Part shown: positions 1 through 8,461 of the stretch, piece after piece
Layout of the letters: each line of letters opens with the position of its first letter
Position numbering within the stretch: position 1 is the stretch's first letter
NCBI GenBank assembly: GCA_035380245.1
Contig: DAOSXA010000002.1
Coordinates: forward strand, 806,001-870,000
Direction: 5' to 3'
DNA length: 64,000 nt
Source of the DNA: Candidatus Zixiibacteriota bacterium
GTDB taxonomy: Bacteria > Zixibacteria > MSB-5A5 > GN15 > FEB-12
The notes under the pieces: model-generated
The model's database searches: none
Told to the model about the DNA's origin: nothing
Seen by the model: only the letters and a program-made list of their open reading frames with translations
Made by a program: the position numbers and the translations under genes

Positions 1-859
1 TTCTTTCGGCGCAGAAATAACCGTCTTCGTTTTTAGGGCACTTATCGTTGAAAACATAATGAATCGCTACCAGATCAATCGTTCTTTCAACGGTATCTAT
101 GCCCTTCAACTCGTAGGTGGTGTTTTCTTCTTCAAGGAGTTTCGATTTCGTCCCGGTTACAAGATCACGGGAAAATAGCGCTCCACTGTTGTGACTCGGT
201 CCCGGTTGAATGTACGACGGCATGTTGTCGCTGTTATCCAGGTATACGACTTTTCCGAAGTTGTCGTAAAACAAAGCACCGCGTGGGGCGAGAACTGTCA
301 GAGCGAGGCGGGAGCTGTCGTCGGTTACCGCTATGACGGGCGCCATTGCATAGCCGTAATCCCGAGAACCTCCGCCGGCAGCCGGAGAGCCCATCCAGGC
401 TCGAAAAACAACGTTGCGGTCATCTTTGGTGAGGGCTATCGGCATAAATATCCCCCCGTGATTCGAACCGTGCTGTTCATGGACAATCCCCAGATAAGTG
501 GATTCTCGGGTTGAAGGATCATATACGGTTATTCGAATTTCATGGTTTCGACACCGATCGATAAACTGAACGCCATAGCCGTACCAATAACCTATGAAAG
601 AATCCACGAAGCAGGGTTGCTCACAGTACACCCGTAAAATCCGATCGCTGTCATGAAACGGGATCGACAGGAGATGAAAATACGAGACAGGGATATACTC
701 CGAACTGTCGTCGATACCGGAATCATACTCGTTGGGGAACATATATTCGGGTTGGCGAAAGGCCGTATCCGATGTAGTTTCTCCGGCGGAAAGAGAGCTC
801 ATCGGTAAAACTGCCCAGAGGCAAAGCCCGGCAACAACCGATAGTATTTTTCTCAGCAT
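1..859 (-). CDS. Secreted protein of unknown function, 3' end outside the window
   Basis: An open frame runs from an ATG at 859 to the window edge without a stop, giving at least 286 residues; the C-terminus is missing. A strong ribosome binding site (GGAGG, 7-8 bases upstream) supports this start. The first about 25 residues are a typical Sec signal peptide: a basic start (MLRK), a hydrophobic stretch and an SLSAGE cleavage region. The mature part is rich in Tyr, Asp and Ser with a few cysteines and mixes strand-like stretches (VVFRAWMG, TVYDPSTRESTYLGI) in a way that suggests an all-beta exported protein. I recognise no family. Nothing visible in the neighbourhood defines a role. The reading frame is sure; the function is unknown. 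Confidence 0.8.
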   Translation of the reverse strand, partial: MLRKILSVVAGLCLWAVLPMSSLSAGETTSDTAFRQPEYMFPNEYDSGIDDSSEYIPVSYFHLLSIPFHDSDRILRVYCEQPCFVDSFIGYWYGYGVQFIDRCRNHEIRITVYDPSTRESTYLGIVHEQHGSNHGGIFMPIALTKDDRNVVFRAWMGSPAAGGGSRDYGYAMAPVIAVTDDSSRLALTVLAPRGALFYDNFGKVVYLDNSDNMPSYIQPGPSHNSGALFSRDLVTGTKSKLLEEENTTYELKGIDTVERTIDLVAIHYVFNDKCPKNEDGYFCAER

Positions 860-970
860 CAGGTTCCTCCATTCTCCTAACCTCAGCTTAGTAGAAGGAT
901 ACTACAACCATGCGATGATTAGCAAGTCAAGTCCGAGAGGAAATAGTTCTGAAAAACCGGTTCAAAAAAA

Positions 971-1002
971 GGGCCGGCCTCTCCGAGAGAGACCTGCCCT
1001 AC
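971..1002. repeat. REP-like palindrome, imperfect copy
   Basis: An imperfect inverted repeat reading GGCC..CCTCTC then GAGAGACCTGCCCTAC. It belongs with the hairpins at 3002-3024, 9206-9228, 12001-12023 and 63778-63802, which share GAGACCTGCC or its close variants. It lies in the 348-base gap 860-1207, which otherwise contains only the larger dispersed repeat at 1027-1173. Confidence 0.5.
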
Positions 1003-1026
1003 AATTCTCGATGCCCCACCCCTCAG

Positions 1027-1173
1027 GATTGTTGAAAAACCTCTTATGCGGCGGAGACAAGCCCCGCCGCTACGTGTGAAGGAACTCTATCCTCGCGTAG
1101 CGGGCGGCCTTGTGTCGCCCGCATTACAGACGGGTTTTGCTGAACATCCGCGCGTACGGCTTTTTCAACACTC
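1027..1173 (+). repeat. MITE-like 147-bp dispersed repeat, copy 1
   Basis: One of three copies in the window; the others are at 9292-9438 (inverted) and 63827-63973. All three have the same length with no visible insertions or deletions. The ends are imperfect terminal inverted repeats (GATTGTTGAAAAAC at the left, GAGTGTTGAAAAAG when the right end is read inward). Inside are two arms that can pair, GACAAGCCCCGCCGCTACG and CGTAGCGGGCGGCCTTGTG. It has no coding capacity. Counted by eye this copy matches copy 3 at roughly 124 of 147 positions. It ends 34 bases short of the stop codon of the CoA-transferase gene. Confidence 0.8.
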
Positions 1174-1207
1174 ACCCCTCGGGGGGGACATTCATCACAA
1201 ACAGGTT

Positions 1208-2764
1208 TTACGCCTTTTTGCGAATGACGTCCAGCAACGAGCCATCGCGCCATTCGATTATGTGTACCACTTCATCGGTCGTAGCGGCCGGGGTCGGCAG
1301 TTTACCGAAGCTCTGAGCTTTGGCCGTCGATTTGGCGTACAGGTCTTCAATGGTAACTAGCTGTACACCGAAATCCTTCGCCCGTTCGAGGATGGCATCC
1401 TTGTGAGTTGAAGTACTCGCCGGGTTGATCGCTGCATATTCCTCGGTTACGACTACGTCGATCACTTCACCGGGTGTCGTCCGTGTGTAGACCTTCTCGA
1501 CCACTTTAGGGAATCCCTTGCCGTCCTTACCGGTAGCAAGCGGCATAAAGATAATAGTCAGGTCCGCTCCGGCGGCTACATCCTGCCCGCCGCCGATTCC
1601 GCCAATAATCCGGCCGTTGGCGCAAACGGTGTTAAGATTGAAACCTAGGTCTACCTCCAGGGTCGAGAGCACGGCCAGGTCGAGCATGTTCACGGCCGCT
1701 TCTTTGCTGGCGATAGAGGCATAATACGAGGCCGAAATCTCGAAATGTCTCGGATGGTTGATCATCGAGTTGAACATCTTCTCACTCGGCTCGAAAAGCT
1801 GCCCGTGCATGAGTTGATACAGCGTTCCTTCTTCGAGCATGTCGACATGAAGACCGCAGCAGCCGCCTATCGAAAAACTCGCTCGTGTTTGGGAGTCCTT
1901 AAGGATCTGCCGGATATTCTCCAATACGATCAAACCGGCGCCGGAACCGACCTGGAACGAGAAATCAGGTTTTACCACCCCGGAAGCCTTGATAACATTG
2001 GTAATGTTCTCCGCGACCCGGGCGTTGAAGGTATTGGCGCGAGCTTTGGCGATATCGAGCGTCCCCGAACCGATTCCCTCGTTAAGACCGGGAGGATCCA
2101 TGTGAACGACGAAATCTACCTGCTCCATGGATATCGGCGCCGGGAGCACTATCGAGTCGGAAATTGTGCCGGCCAGAAGACAGACATACTCCGCATATTC
2201 GGTTTCGGCGAACAGGCCAACCGGACCGCAAAGTTGTTCCGGTTTACCCATCAGTCCGTTGGCGTTACCCCAGCGGTCGGCAATCGGCACCGGACCGAAA
2301 GCGACTTTTATGTTCACCTCACCGGTCTGCATCTTCCGCACCCGGTTGCCGTGCGAGAACCCAACCCCGACCCACGGGAGTAATTCTCCGGAGACAAAGC
2401 TCTCTCCCAGTTTCCGATACGGATTACCGTAGAGACCGCCGATGATACCGTCGCGCATCGCCTCGATCAACCAGGGGTCAACATTGTCGAAAAAGGCATT
2501 GCCGTAAATTTTAATATCCTTCTTACCGGTCTTCCGCAACATCTCAACGATGGCCTGAAGGCCCCGGTCGCCGAACCGGTAATAGTGCGGATAGGATATA
2601 ACGTCGCCGTCGTGCAGGACATCCATCACCGCTTCGAGAGAGACTAGTTTCGAGCCCCGATGCGGGATGCGCGAGGCCTGTTTGCGCCCAACCAGTCGCT
2701 GGTCGAACGCCGTTTCCGGGAAAGCCCGGGTGTATTCCGTGTATTGTTTGCCGTTGAATATCAT
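1208..2764 (-). CDS. citF: Citrate lyase alpha subunit-like CoA transferase
   Basis: A 518-residue protein resembling the alpha subunit of citrate lyase (family I CoA-transferase fold), which swaps citrate for acetate on the acyl-carrier arm; family length is about 510. Diagnostic stretches include GGCCGLHVDMLEEG, a glycine-rich IIGGIGGGQDVAAGADL and NAFFDNVDPWLIEAMRDG. The start is the second of two adjacent ATGs (2767 and 2764), placed 6 bases after AGGAG; the frame stays open upstream but that part looks non-coding. No beta (citE), gamma (citD) or accessory lyase genes (citC, citX, citG) are nearby, so the protein may act as a stand-alone acyl-CoA transferase/hydrolase or be paired with distant subunits. 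Fold and family are convincing; the physiological substrate is not. Confidence 0.8.
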   Translation of the reverse strand: MIFNGKQYTEYTRAFPETAFDQRLVGRKQASRIPHRGSKLVSLEAVMDVLHDGDVISYPHYYRFGDRGLQAIVEMLRKTGKKDIKIYGNAFFDNVDPWLIEAMRDGIIGGLYGNPYRKLGESFVSGELLPWVGVGFSHGNRVRKMQTGEVNIKVAFGPVPIADRWGNANGLMGKPEQLCGPVGLFAETEYAEYVCLLAGTISDSIVLPAPISMEQVDFVVHMDPPGLNEGIGSGTLDIAKARANTFNARVAENITNVIKASGVVKPDFSFQVGSGAGLIVLENIRQILKDSQTRASFSIGGCCGLHVDMLEEGTLYQLMHGQLFEPSEKMFNSMINHPRHFEISASYYASIASKEAAVNMLDLAVLSTLEVDLGFNLNTVCANGRIIGGIGGGQDVAAGADLTIIFMPLATGKDGKGFPKVVEKVYTRTTPGEVIDVVVTEEYAAINPASTSTHKDAILERAKDFGVQLVTIEDLYAKSTAKAQSFGKLPTPAATTDEVVHIIEWRDGSLLDVIRKKA

Positions 2765-2897
2765 CATCGACTCCTGTATCCAAATGTTCCGGGAACAGTA
2801 GCTCAAATCGGGCAAAAAGTCAACACAGACCGGAGGCAGACAGTGATGAATCTTGACGATAGAGCACAATCAACATCATTACGAATATCACCGTAGT

Positions 2898-3024
2898 GCA
2901 GGTCCGTCTTCGAACCTGCGCTTTCAAGTGACATGCAAATTGTAGGGTCCGGTGGCCCACCCGTCCACGGGTGGGATTAGAGACCATATCAACAACACAA
3001 TGGCATGTCTCGGAGAGACATGCC
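2898..3024. repeat. Three stacked intergenic hairpins
   Basis: The 340-base gap 2765-3104 contains three hairpins. One at 2898-2920 (GCAGGT..ACCTGC) is imperfect. One at 2956-2975 is a perfect nine-base stem (CCCACCCGT/ACGGGTGGG) with a two-base loop. One at 3002-3024 is a perfect ten-base stem (GGCATGTCTC/GAGACATGCC). The last resembles the GGCAGGTCTC family seen elsewhere in the window. They lie downstream of the 3105-3830 gene on the minus strand and could stop or stabilise its transcript, but no U-run follows. No gene is seen in the gap. Confidence 0.55.
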
Positions 3025-3104
3025 CTACTGCAGGGGCCGACATCTGCCGCCCGCAAGCCAGACTATCGCCCTCCTTCCTCACCTGATCAGGATAGTGACG
3101 GAGG

Positions 3105-3830
3105 CTACAACGAATCCGGAACGACCGGCTCCAACACCGGTGTCACGAACTCCACCCCGCCGTTGTGAAAATCGATCCGCCGGATCGGTTTGTTGGGCGT
3201 AGCCGGATCTATACAGGATCGCGGCGCCCCACGACGAGTCGGGAAAAGCGAGTCAGTCTGGTTCATAGCCTGATGAAAATAGTCCGTCACCTGGATCGAC
3301 AGCCAGAGGACATTGCCGCTGGACGAGGATACCGAGTTGTCGGCGCAGTTCTCCCAGTAAAAAAAGATCGGGACGGTTGTATCCGGTACGTACTCGACAT
3401 GTTCGCTTGACACCACCAGGCGGATCAGCGAAGCCACACGATCGAGGCCGTAGCAACCGGGGCGAATCTCATCCGGGATCGTTTCGGCCAGCGCGATAGT
3501 CCGCCATATCTGCAACGGAGCTCCTTCGCTCCCGGTATGGTGTCGCGGTCTGGTGTCGAAAAACTCCCACCGGCAGGAATCCAGAATCTCTCCCGGTAAA
3601 ACATCCAGAATTTCCACCTGGCGGCTGTCGCAACCGACCTTGAGATCGAATCCGGCCAGCGGCTCGTCCGAAGCGGAAATAGTCACGTCGAGCGTATCGA
3701 CAATACGCCCCGCCATTGCCCGAACGCGCTCAATCGCGATCGTAATCCGCTCCGGCTCAGTTGGATTTTCTCCAACCAAATCAGCGGTGAATATCGGCAA
3801 CAGCAACAACAGGGCAAACAGAACAACCAT
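3105..3830 (-). CDS. Exported cohesin-like beta protein, unknown function
   Basis: A 241-residue protein beginning with a hydrophobic export signal (about residues 1-17, ending FTADLV). The body looks like an all-beta, cohesin-like domain: it has the phrasing of a functional adhesin fold (IVDTLDVTISASDEPLAGFDLKV) and a late motif FFYWENCADNSV that recurs as FFWVDCLDNSF in the protein encoded just upstream at 3881-4894, so the two look like diverged tandem paralogues. A stop lies four codons before the ATG, so this start is the first available, although no clear ribosome binding site precedes it; translation may be coupled to the gene 50 bases upstream. It lacks the C-terminal sorting domain its neighbour carries. 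Export is likely; ligand and role are unknown. Confidence 0.7.
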   Translation of the reverse strand: MVVLFALLLLLPIFTADLVGENPTEPERITIAIERVRAMAGRIVDTLDVTISASDEPLAGFDLKVGCDSRQVEILDVLPGEILDSCRWEFFDTRPRHHTGSEGAPLQIWRTIALAETIPDEIRPGCYGLDRVASLIRLVVSSEHVEYVPDTTVPIFFYWENCADNSVSSSSGNVLWLSIQVTDYFHQAMNQTDSLFPTRRGAPRSCIDPATPNKPIRRIDFHNGGVEFVTPVLEPVVPDSL

Positions 3831-3880
3831 AACGTCAATCTAAAGCTAAGAGAGAAATGCCACAATCGAAATGTCGGAGA

Positions 3881-4894
3881 TTACCTGATCCGTATCATTC
3901 GTTTGCAGATCGATTCATTGCCCAGAGTCATTCGGCAGAAATATACCCCCGACGGCAGATGTGTTACATCGACCACCGAGCTCAAGCTGATCTGATAAGT
4001 CCCGGCCCCTGCCGTAGATGAGAACTCACCCCGTTTTCGACCAAGAATGTCAAACACCTGGATGCTTAAATGTCCCCGTACGGCTGTTGACAACATGAAT
4101 GAAGAATTGTCCTGAATCGGATTCGGCGAAACCAACAATTCCATACCGTTCACTCTGTCTTGAATCGACTCATCATCCTCGACATCGGTGGGATTGCCGT
4201 CAGGTAGTATCGTTGTTCCGATGAACCGGATCTCGGCGCGCGCTTCCGGCCAATCGGCGGTAAGCACCGTCAGGCAACTGTCGGGAGGGCCGGAGTCCGA
4301 AGGCAACGGTCCTGTCGTCCCGGAAATAGCGGAGCCGTTGGAATCGAATACCTCTTCCGCGATCAGTACCGTATCACCGTTATTCGTCACGAAGCTGTTG
4401 TCGAGGCAATCGACCCAGAAGAATTCAAGCGGTGAGCCGGGACCATCTCCGGAGGCAAAAGTTCCGACGGCTCGAAATCGCACCGTAAACAACGGCCAGT
4501 TTTCGGGCATGAGGATCGGCGAATTATCCTCACCCGGTGCTTGTACCGCACGGACATTCACGACCGCCTTACGGCAACCGGATAATTCATCGGTCAACTG
4601 CCGCGCATAGCCATTCCAACAACTGCCGTCCGGGAGATTATCGAACGTGAACTCTTCCATTATGACATCGATACTGTCGTAAGCGAACATGAGTCGATAC
4701 TCCGAGAAGGCAGGATAAGACTGGTCTACAGAATTCACCATGAACTTGACCGTCACTACCCCGCCATCAGTCGCCGGTCCGATTTGCTGTGGTTCTACCC
4801 GGTACGATGCCGCCTGGACATGAGGAACACTCAAATACCCCAGGGACAGCAATACTGTCAGGATTCGTTGAAAGATATCGGCACGCTCCCCCAA
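3881..4894 (-). CDS. Exported cohesin-like protein with FlgD/T9SS-type C-terminal domain
   Basis: A 337-residue protein with a signal peptide (about residues 8-29, ending VQAAS), a cohesin-like beta domain (about 30-220) and a C-terminal FlgD-Ig/T9SS type A-like sorting domain (about 250-337: LLVSPNPIQDNSSF, then LPSGVYFCRM and a basic end KRMIRIR). Such C-termini direct proteins through the type IX system or anchor them at the surface in FCB-group bacteria. The start is uncertain: the first possible codon is a TTG at 4894 with no ribosome binding site, overlapping the U-run of the terminator of the upstream gene. The motif FFWVDCLDNSF links it to its downstream neighbour. Probable surface protein; ligand unknown. 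Confidence 0.75.
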   Translation of the reverse strand: MGERADIFQRILTVLLSLGYLSVPHVQAASYRVEPQQIGPATDGGVVTVKFMVNSVDQSYPAFSEYRLMFAYDSIDVIMEEFTFDNLPDGSCWNGYARQLTDELSGCRKAVVNVRAVQAPGEDNSPILMPENWPLFTVRFRAVGTFASGDGPGSPLEFFWVDCLDNSFVTNNGDTVLIAEEVFDSNGSAISGTTGPLPSDSGPPDSCLTVLTADWPEARAEIRFIGTTILPDGNPTDVEDDESIQDRVNGMELLVSPNPIQDNSSFMLSTAVRGHLSIQVFDILGRKRGEFSSTAGAGTYQISLSSVVDVTHLPSGVYFCRMTLGNESICKRMIRIR

Positions 4895-4927
4895 AAGAAA
4901 CCGTCCGTCTGGAAATCAGACGGACGG
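4894..4927 (-). terminator. Rho-independent terminator of the 4936-5526 gene
   Basis: Read on the minus strand, a perfect 11-base stem (CCGTCCGTCTG with its complement, five-base loop) is followed by TTTCTTTT. It begins 9 bases after the stop of the upstream gene. The U-run runs into the likely start of the next gene (3881-4894), so the two genes are probably separate transcripts or joined by read-through. Confidence 0.85.
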
Positions 4928-4935
4928 CTCAGGTT

Positions 4936-5526
4936 TTATTCGATTACCTTGAAGACGTAGGGACCGCCCCATGAGGGCTCATGGGCTTCGATTGTCCCCG
5001 GCGGGGAGGCATAGAGCCACTTGCCGCCCGGGGGATAAAACGAGGAGTCAACTACCAGCGTCCCTGGTTGATCCACGATCAACTCAAAGGAGAGTTTCTT
5101 CTCCCAGTCATGGGCAAGATACTTTTGCTTGTTGCAAATACCACCGAAGCCGAGCAGTTCCGGAAGAGCTCCGTCCCAGTTCTTTTCGATCACCATCATG
5201 CCGTAGAGATCCCAGATCGAGGCATCCTCGAAGCCGTTCCAGCCCTTGACGTCACAACGCTCGTTCAAGCAATTGCTTCCCGAATCGGACACATGTGTAA
5301 CCGATTTGATGTCGTCGGAAACGATCTTAAAGCCGATGGTGATGCCGGCTCGTAAAGAATCATTCATCATTATGATATCGAACGATACCGGTTTGCCCGC
5401 CTGGATCGTCCGCTCGTTGACTGCCCCTTCACCGGAGATCGCCATTTTGATGCCGGCCGCGTTAACCGCCAGAGCAGCCGTCAGCAATAAGGCACCTACA
5501 GCGATCAAGATTCTACTCACGCGCAT
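4936..5526 (-). CDS. Small exported protein of unknown function
   Basis: A 196-residue protein with a clear Sec signal peptide (MRVSRILIAVGALLLTAALA, cleavage near NAAG). The mature domain has the strand pattern of an immunoglobulin- or cohesin-like fold (GKPVSFDIIMMNDSLRAGITIGF) with cysteine pairs at SNCLNERCD and GGICNK. AGGAGCT precedes the ATG at a normal distance (about 11 bases upstream in the transcript), supporting the start. It has its own strong terminator and is transcribed away from the sdh operon. With the two genes downstream it forms a small cluster of exported beta proteins. I do not recognise the family. Confidence 0.75.
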   Translation of the reverse strand: MRVSRILIAVGALLLTAALAVNAAGIKMAISGEGAVNERTIQAGKPVSFDIIMMNDSLRAGITIGFKIVSDDIKSVTHVSDSGSNCLNERCDVKGWNGFEDASIWDLYGMMVIEKNWDGALPELLGFGGICNKQKYLAHDWEKKLSFELIVDQPGTLVVDSSFYPPGGKWLYASPPGTIEAHEPSWGGPYVFKVIE

Positions 5527-5823
5527 ACAAAGCTCCTGATCTATAAAGATACGGATAATTGACTATAGAAGTACCAAAACCATTGTTGTCCATGATAGCA
5601 CCGGCGGCCAGTCATGTCAAACGAATTATAACTCCATGCCGTTCAACATTCTGATACCGAACAATCATCAATCGGTTCCAACCAAAACAACAGCATTAGA
5701 TATCGGCTTAATTGCATAATTCATGATCGGCCGTGATTAAAACAACATTGCGCTAATGTATCCACTTTACTAAGTTAAAAAAGCTCATGTGGCTAACATT
5801 CCTTCAACAATAAGGGCTATTAT
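5527..5823. other. Divergent intergenic region upstream of sdhC
   Basis: A 297-base AT-rich gap between two genes pointing away from each other, so it must hold promoters for both. The best candidate for sdh is TTGCGC, a 17-base spacer and TAAGTT near 5750-5780, a weak match only. Just before the sdhC ATG is AAGGG at 7 bases. I see no hairpin, riboswitch or coding sequence. Confidence 0.4.
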
Positions 5824-6546
5824 ATGGCTAATGTTCAAACCGTGGCTGCGCCGGCCCGACCGGTCGGGGTGATCAGCACCTCAATCGGTATGAAATTACT
5901 CATGGCGGTCACCGGCACAGTCTTTATTTTGTTTGTCATCGGGCATTTGATCGGCAACCTGCAAGTTTTCATAGGGCAGGAAGCAGTTAACCATTACGCT
6001 GAATTCCTCAAAGGCCTTGGCTCGCTGCTCTGGATCGAGCGAGTCTTAATGGCGCTGTTCTTCATCGTGCATATCTGGATGGGTATCAAACTCTGGCTTC
6101 AAAACCGCTCCGCTCGGCCGGTTGCATACGCCCACCAGGATACCGTTCAGGCCTCGGTTTCGTCACGGACGATGATCTACAGCGGCCTGGTGATACTTCT
6201 CTACGTTATCTACCACCTGCTCCATTTCACATTGGTGGTAACCAATCCCGAATACTCCGGCCTGCATGATTCCCTGGGGCGTTTCGATGTTTATTCCATG
6301 GTCGTTATAGGTTTTCGTAACGCCTGGATATCCGGGATTTATATCATCGCCATGATCGTTCTCGGGTTCCATCTTAACCATGCTGTCGAGAGTCTCTTTC
6401 AGACATTCGGTCTCAACAATCAGACCTGGCGAAAACGATACGAGTTGCTCGGTGCCGTTATCGGCATCGGTGTCGCTGTCGGTTACATCAGTATTCCCGT
6501 AGCGGTATTGACGGGATGCGTCACCCTGCCGGGAGGAGGATATTGA
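5824..6546 (+). CDS. sdhC: Succinate dehydrogenase/fumarate reductase cytochrome b subunit
   Basis: A 240-residue integral membrane subunit of the b558 type that carries both haems in a single chain and links the flavoprotein to the quinone pool. Five hydrophobic helices are visible, with conserved histidines in GHLIGNL (about residue 41), VHIWMGIKLW, YHLLHFTLV and GFHLNHAVESLF; the last motif is typical of the Bacteroidetes/epsilonproteobacterial family. It is the first gene of sdhCAB; the next start follows after one base. The absence of an sdhD gene fits this single-anchor class. Direction in the cell (succinate oxidation or fumarate reduction) cannot be settled from sequence. Confidence 0.93.
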   Translation: MANVQTVAAPARPVGVISTSIGMKLLMAVTGTVFILFVIGHLIGNLQVFIGQEAVNHYAEFLKGLGSLLWIERVLMALFFIVHIWMGIKLWLQNRSARPVAYAHQDTVQASVSSRTMIYSGLVILLYVIYHLLHFTLVVTNPEYSGLHDSLGRFDVYSMVVIGFRNAWISGIYIIAMIVLGFHLNHAVESLFQTFGLNNQTWRKRYELLGAVIGIGVAVGYISIPVAVLTGCVTLPGGGY

Positions 6547-6547
6547 T

Positions 6548-8461
6548 ATGAAGCTCGATCCTAAAATTCCCTCCGGACCGATTGCTGAAAAATGGACCAA
6601 ATACAAATTTGACATGAAACTGGTCAATCCGGCCAATAAGCGTAAATATACGATCATCGTGGTCGGGTCCGGTCTGGCCGGCGGTGCGGCAGCCGCTTCG
6701 TTCGGCGAACTCGGTTACAATGTGCTTTGTTTCTGCTATCAGGATTCTCCTCGGCGGGCGCACAGTATCGCCGCCCAGGGCGGGATCAACGCCGCCAAGA
6801 ATTATCAGAATGACGGCGACTCGATATACCGCTTGTTTTACGACACGGTCAAAGGCGGTGATTTCCGTTCTCGTGAGGCCAACGTCTATCGACTGGCCGA
6901 AGTAAGCTGCAACATCATCGACCAGTGTGTCGCTCAGGGAGTACCGTTTGCCCGTGAATACGGCGGCCTGCTGGCCAACCGTTCCTTCGGCGGCGCTCAG
7001 GTCTCACGCACCTTTTACGCTCGCGGCCAGACCGGTCAGCAGCTACTGCTGGGGGCTTACTCAGCGTTAAGTCGTCAGATCGGTACCGGCAAAGTGAAAA
7101 TGTTCAATCGAACCGAAATGCTCGATCTGGTCGTAGTCGACGGCCGCGCACGCGGTATCATCGTTCGCGACATGGTCACCGGTGAGATATCTTCTTACGC
7201 CGCCGATGCCGTCGTTCTCGCCACCGGCGGGTATTCCAACGTCTTTTTCCTGAGCACCAACGCCAAGGGCTGTAACGTCACGGCCGCCTATCGGGCTTAT
7301 AAAAAAGGAGCGGCATTCGCCAATCCTTGCTACACCCAGATTCATCCGACCTGTATTCCGGTTGCCGGCGACTACCAGAGCAAACTGACGCTCATGTCGG
7401 AATCGCTCCGCAACGATGGTCGCATCTGGGTGCCTAAAAACAAAGGCGACAAACGGCCGCCGAATGAAATCCCCGAGTCGGATCGCGATTATTACCTCGA
7501 ACGTAAATATCCGTCGTTCGGCAACCTCGCTCCCCGTGATATTTCTTCGCGCTCGGCCAAAGAGGTTTGCGACGAAGGACGCGGGGTCGGCGAAACCGGT
7601 CTCGGTGTTTATCTCGATTTCGCCGATGCCATCAACCGTCTCGGTGAGGATGTCATCCGCGATCGTTATGGTAATCTGTTCCAAATGTACGAGAAGATCA
7701 CGGCTGAAAATCCTTACAAAGTACCTATGCGTATCTTCCCGGCGGCTCATTACACTATGGGCGGACTCTGGGTTGACTACAATCTCGAAAGCACTATCCC
7801 CGGTTTATTCGTGATCGGCGAGGCCAATTTCTCCGACCACGGCGCCAACCGGCTCGGGGCTTCGGCGTTGATGCAGGGCCTGGCCGACGGTTATTTCGTC
7901 ATCCCCTATACGATCGGCGACTATCTCGCTCGAAGCGGCAACAACGACATCAAAGCCGACCATGCTGAATTTAAAAAGACCGAGCAGGAGACCCTTGACC
8001 GCATGAAGAAACTGCTCTCGATCAAAGGCTCCCGCACGGTCGATTCGTTCCATCGGGAATTAGGCAAGATCATGTGGGAGTATTGCGGCATGGGACGCAA
8101 CGAGGCCGGCCTGAAGAAGGCGCTTGAGATGATCCCGCCGCTCCGGGATGAATTCTGGAAAAATGTCCGGGTGCTGGGTGAAAACGAAGAGCTCAACCAG
8201 TCGCTCGAAAAAGCCGGGCGCGTAGCCGATTTCCTGGAATTCGGCGAGTTGATGTGCCACGATGCCCTCGACCGGGCCGAATCCTGCGGAGCACATTTCC
8301 GTGAGGAATTCCAGACCGACGAAGGCGAGGCTTTGCGTAACGACAAGAAATACGCGTATGTCGCCGCCTGGGAGTTCAAAGGCGTCGGACAAAAACCGGA
8401 GCTTCACAAGGAGCCCCTTGAGTTCGAGAACGTTCACCTGGCCACAAGGAGCTACAAGTAA
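6548..8461 (+). CDS. sdhA: Succinate dehydrogenase/fumarate reductase flavoprotein
   Basis: A 637-residue catalytic subunit that interconverts succinate and fumarate. The FAD-binding Rossmann motif VVGSGLAGGAAAASFGELG lies at about residues 37-55. The covalent FAD site is the His of RRAHSIAAQGGINA (about residue 75). Substrate-site motifs HPTCIP, SRSAKEVCDEGRGVG and HYTMGGLW are present, and the C-terminal helical domain is complete. The N-terminal leader (DPKIPSGPIAEKW) is typical of the Bacteroidetes-type enzyme. Spacing is one base after sdhC and a one-base overlap with sdhB, so all three are co-translated. No lesion is seen. Confidence 0.96.
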   Translation: MKLDPKIPSGPIAEKWTKYKFDMKLVNPANKRKYTIIVVGSGLAGGAAAASFGELGYNVLCFCYQDSPRRAHSIAAQGGINAAKNYQNDGDSIYRLFYDTVKGGDFRSREANVYRLAEVSCNIIDQCVAQGVPFAREYGGLLANRSFGGAQVSRTFYARGQTGQQLLLGAYSALSRQIGTGKVKMFNRTEMLDLVVVDGRARGIIVRDMVTGEISSYAADAVVLATGGYSNVFFLSTNAKGCNVTAAYRAYKKGAAFANPCYTQIHPTCIPVAGDYQSKLTLMSESLRNDGRIWVPKNKGDKRPPNEIPESDRDYYLERKYPSFGNLAPRDISSRSAKEVCDEGRGVGETGLGVYLDFADAINRLGEDVIRDRYGNLFQMYEKITAENPYKVPMRIFPAAHYTMGGLWVDYNLESTIPGLFVIGEANFSDHGANRLGASALMQGLADGYFVIPYTIGDYLARSGNNDIKADHAEFKKTEQETLDRMKKLLSIKGSRTVDSFHRELGKIMWEYCGMGRNEAGLKKALEMIPPLRDEFWKNVRVLGENEELNQSLEKAGRVADFLEFGELMCHDALDRAESCGAHFREEFQTDEGEALRNDKKYAYVAAWEFKGVGQKPELHKEPLEFENVHLATRSYK

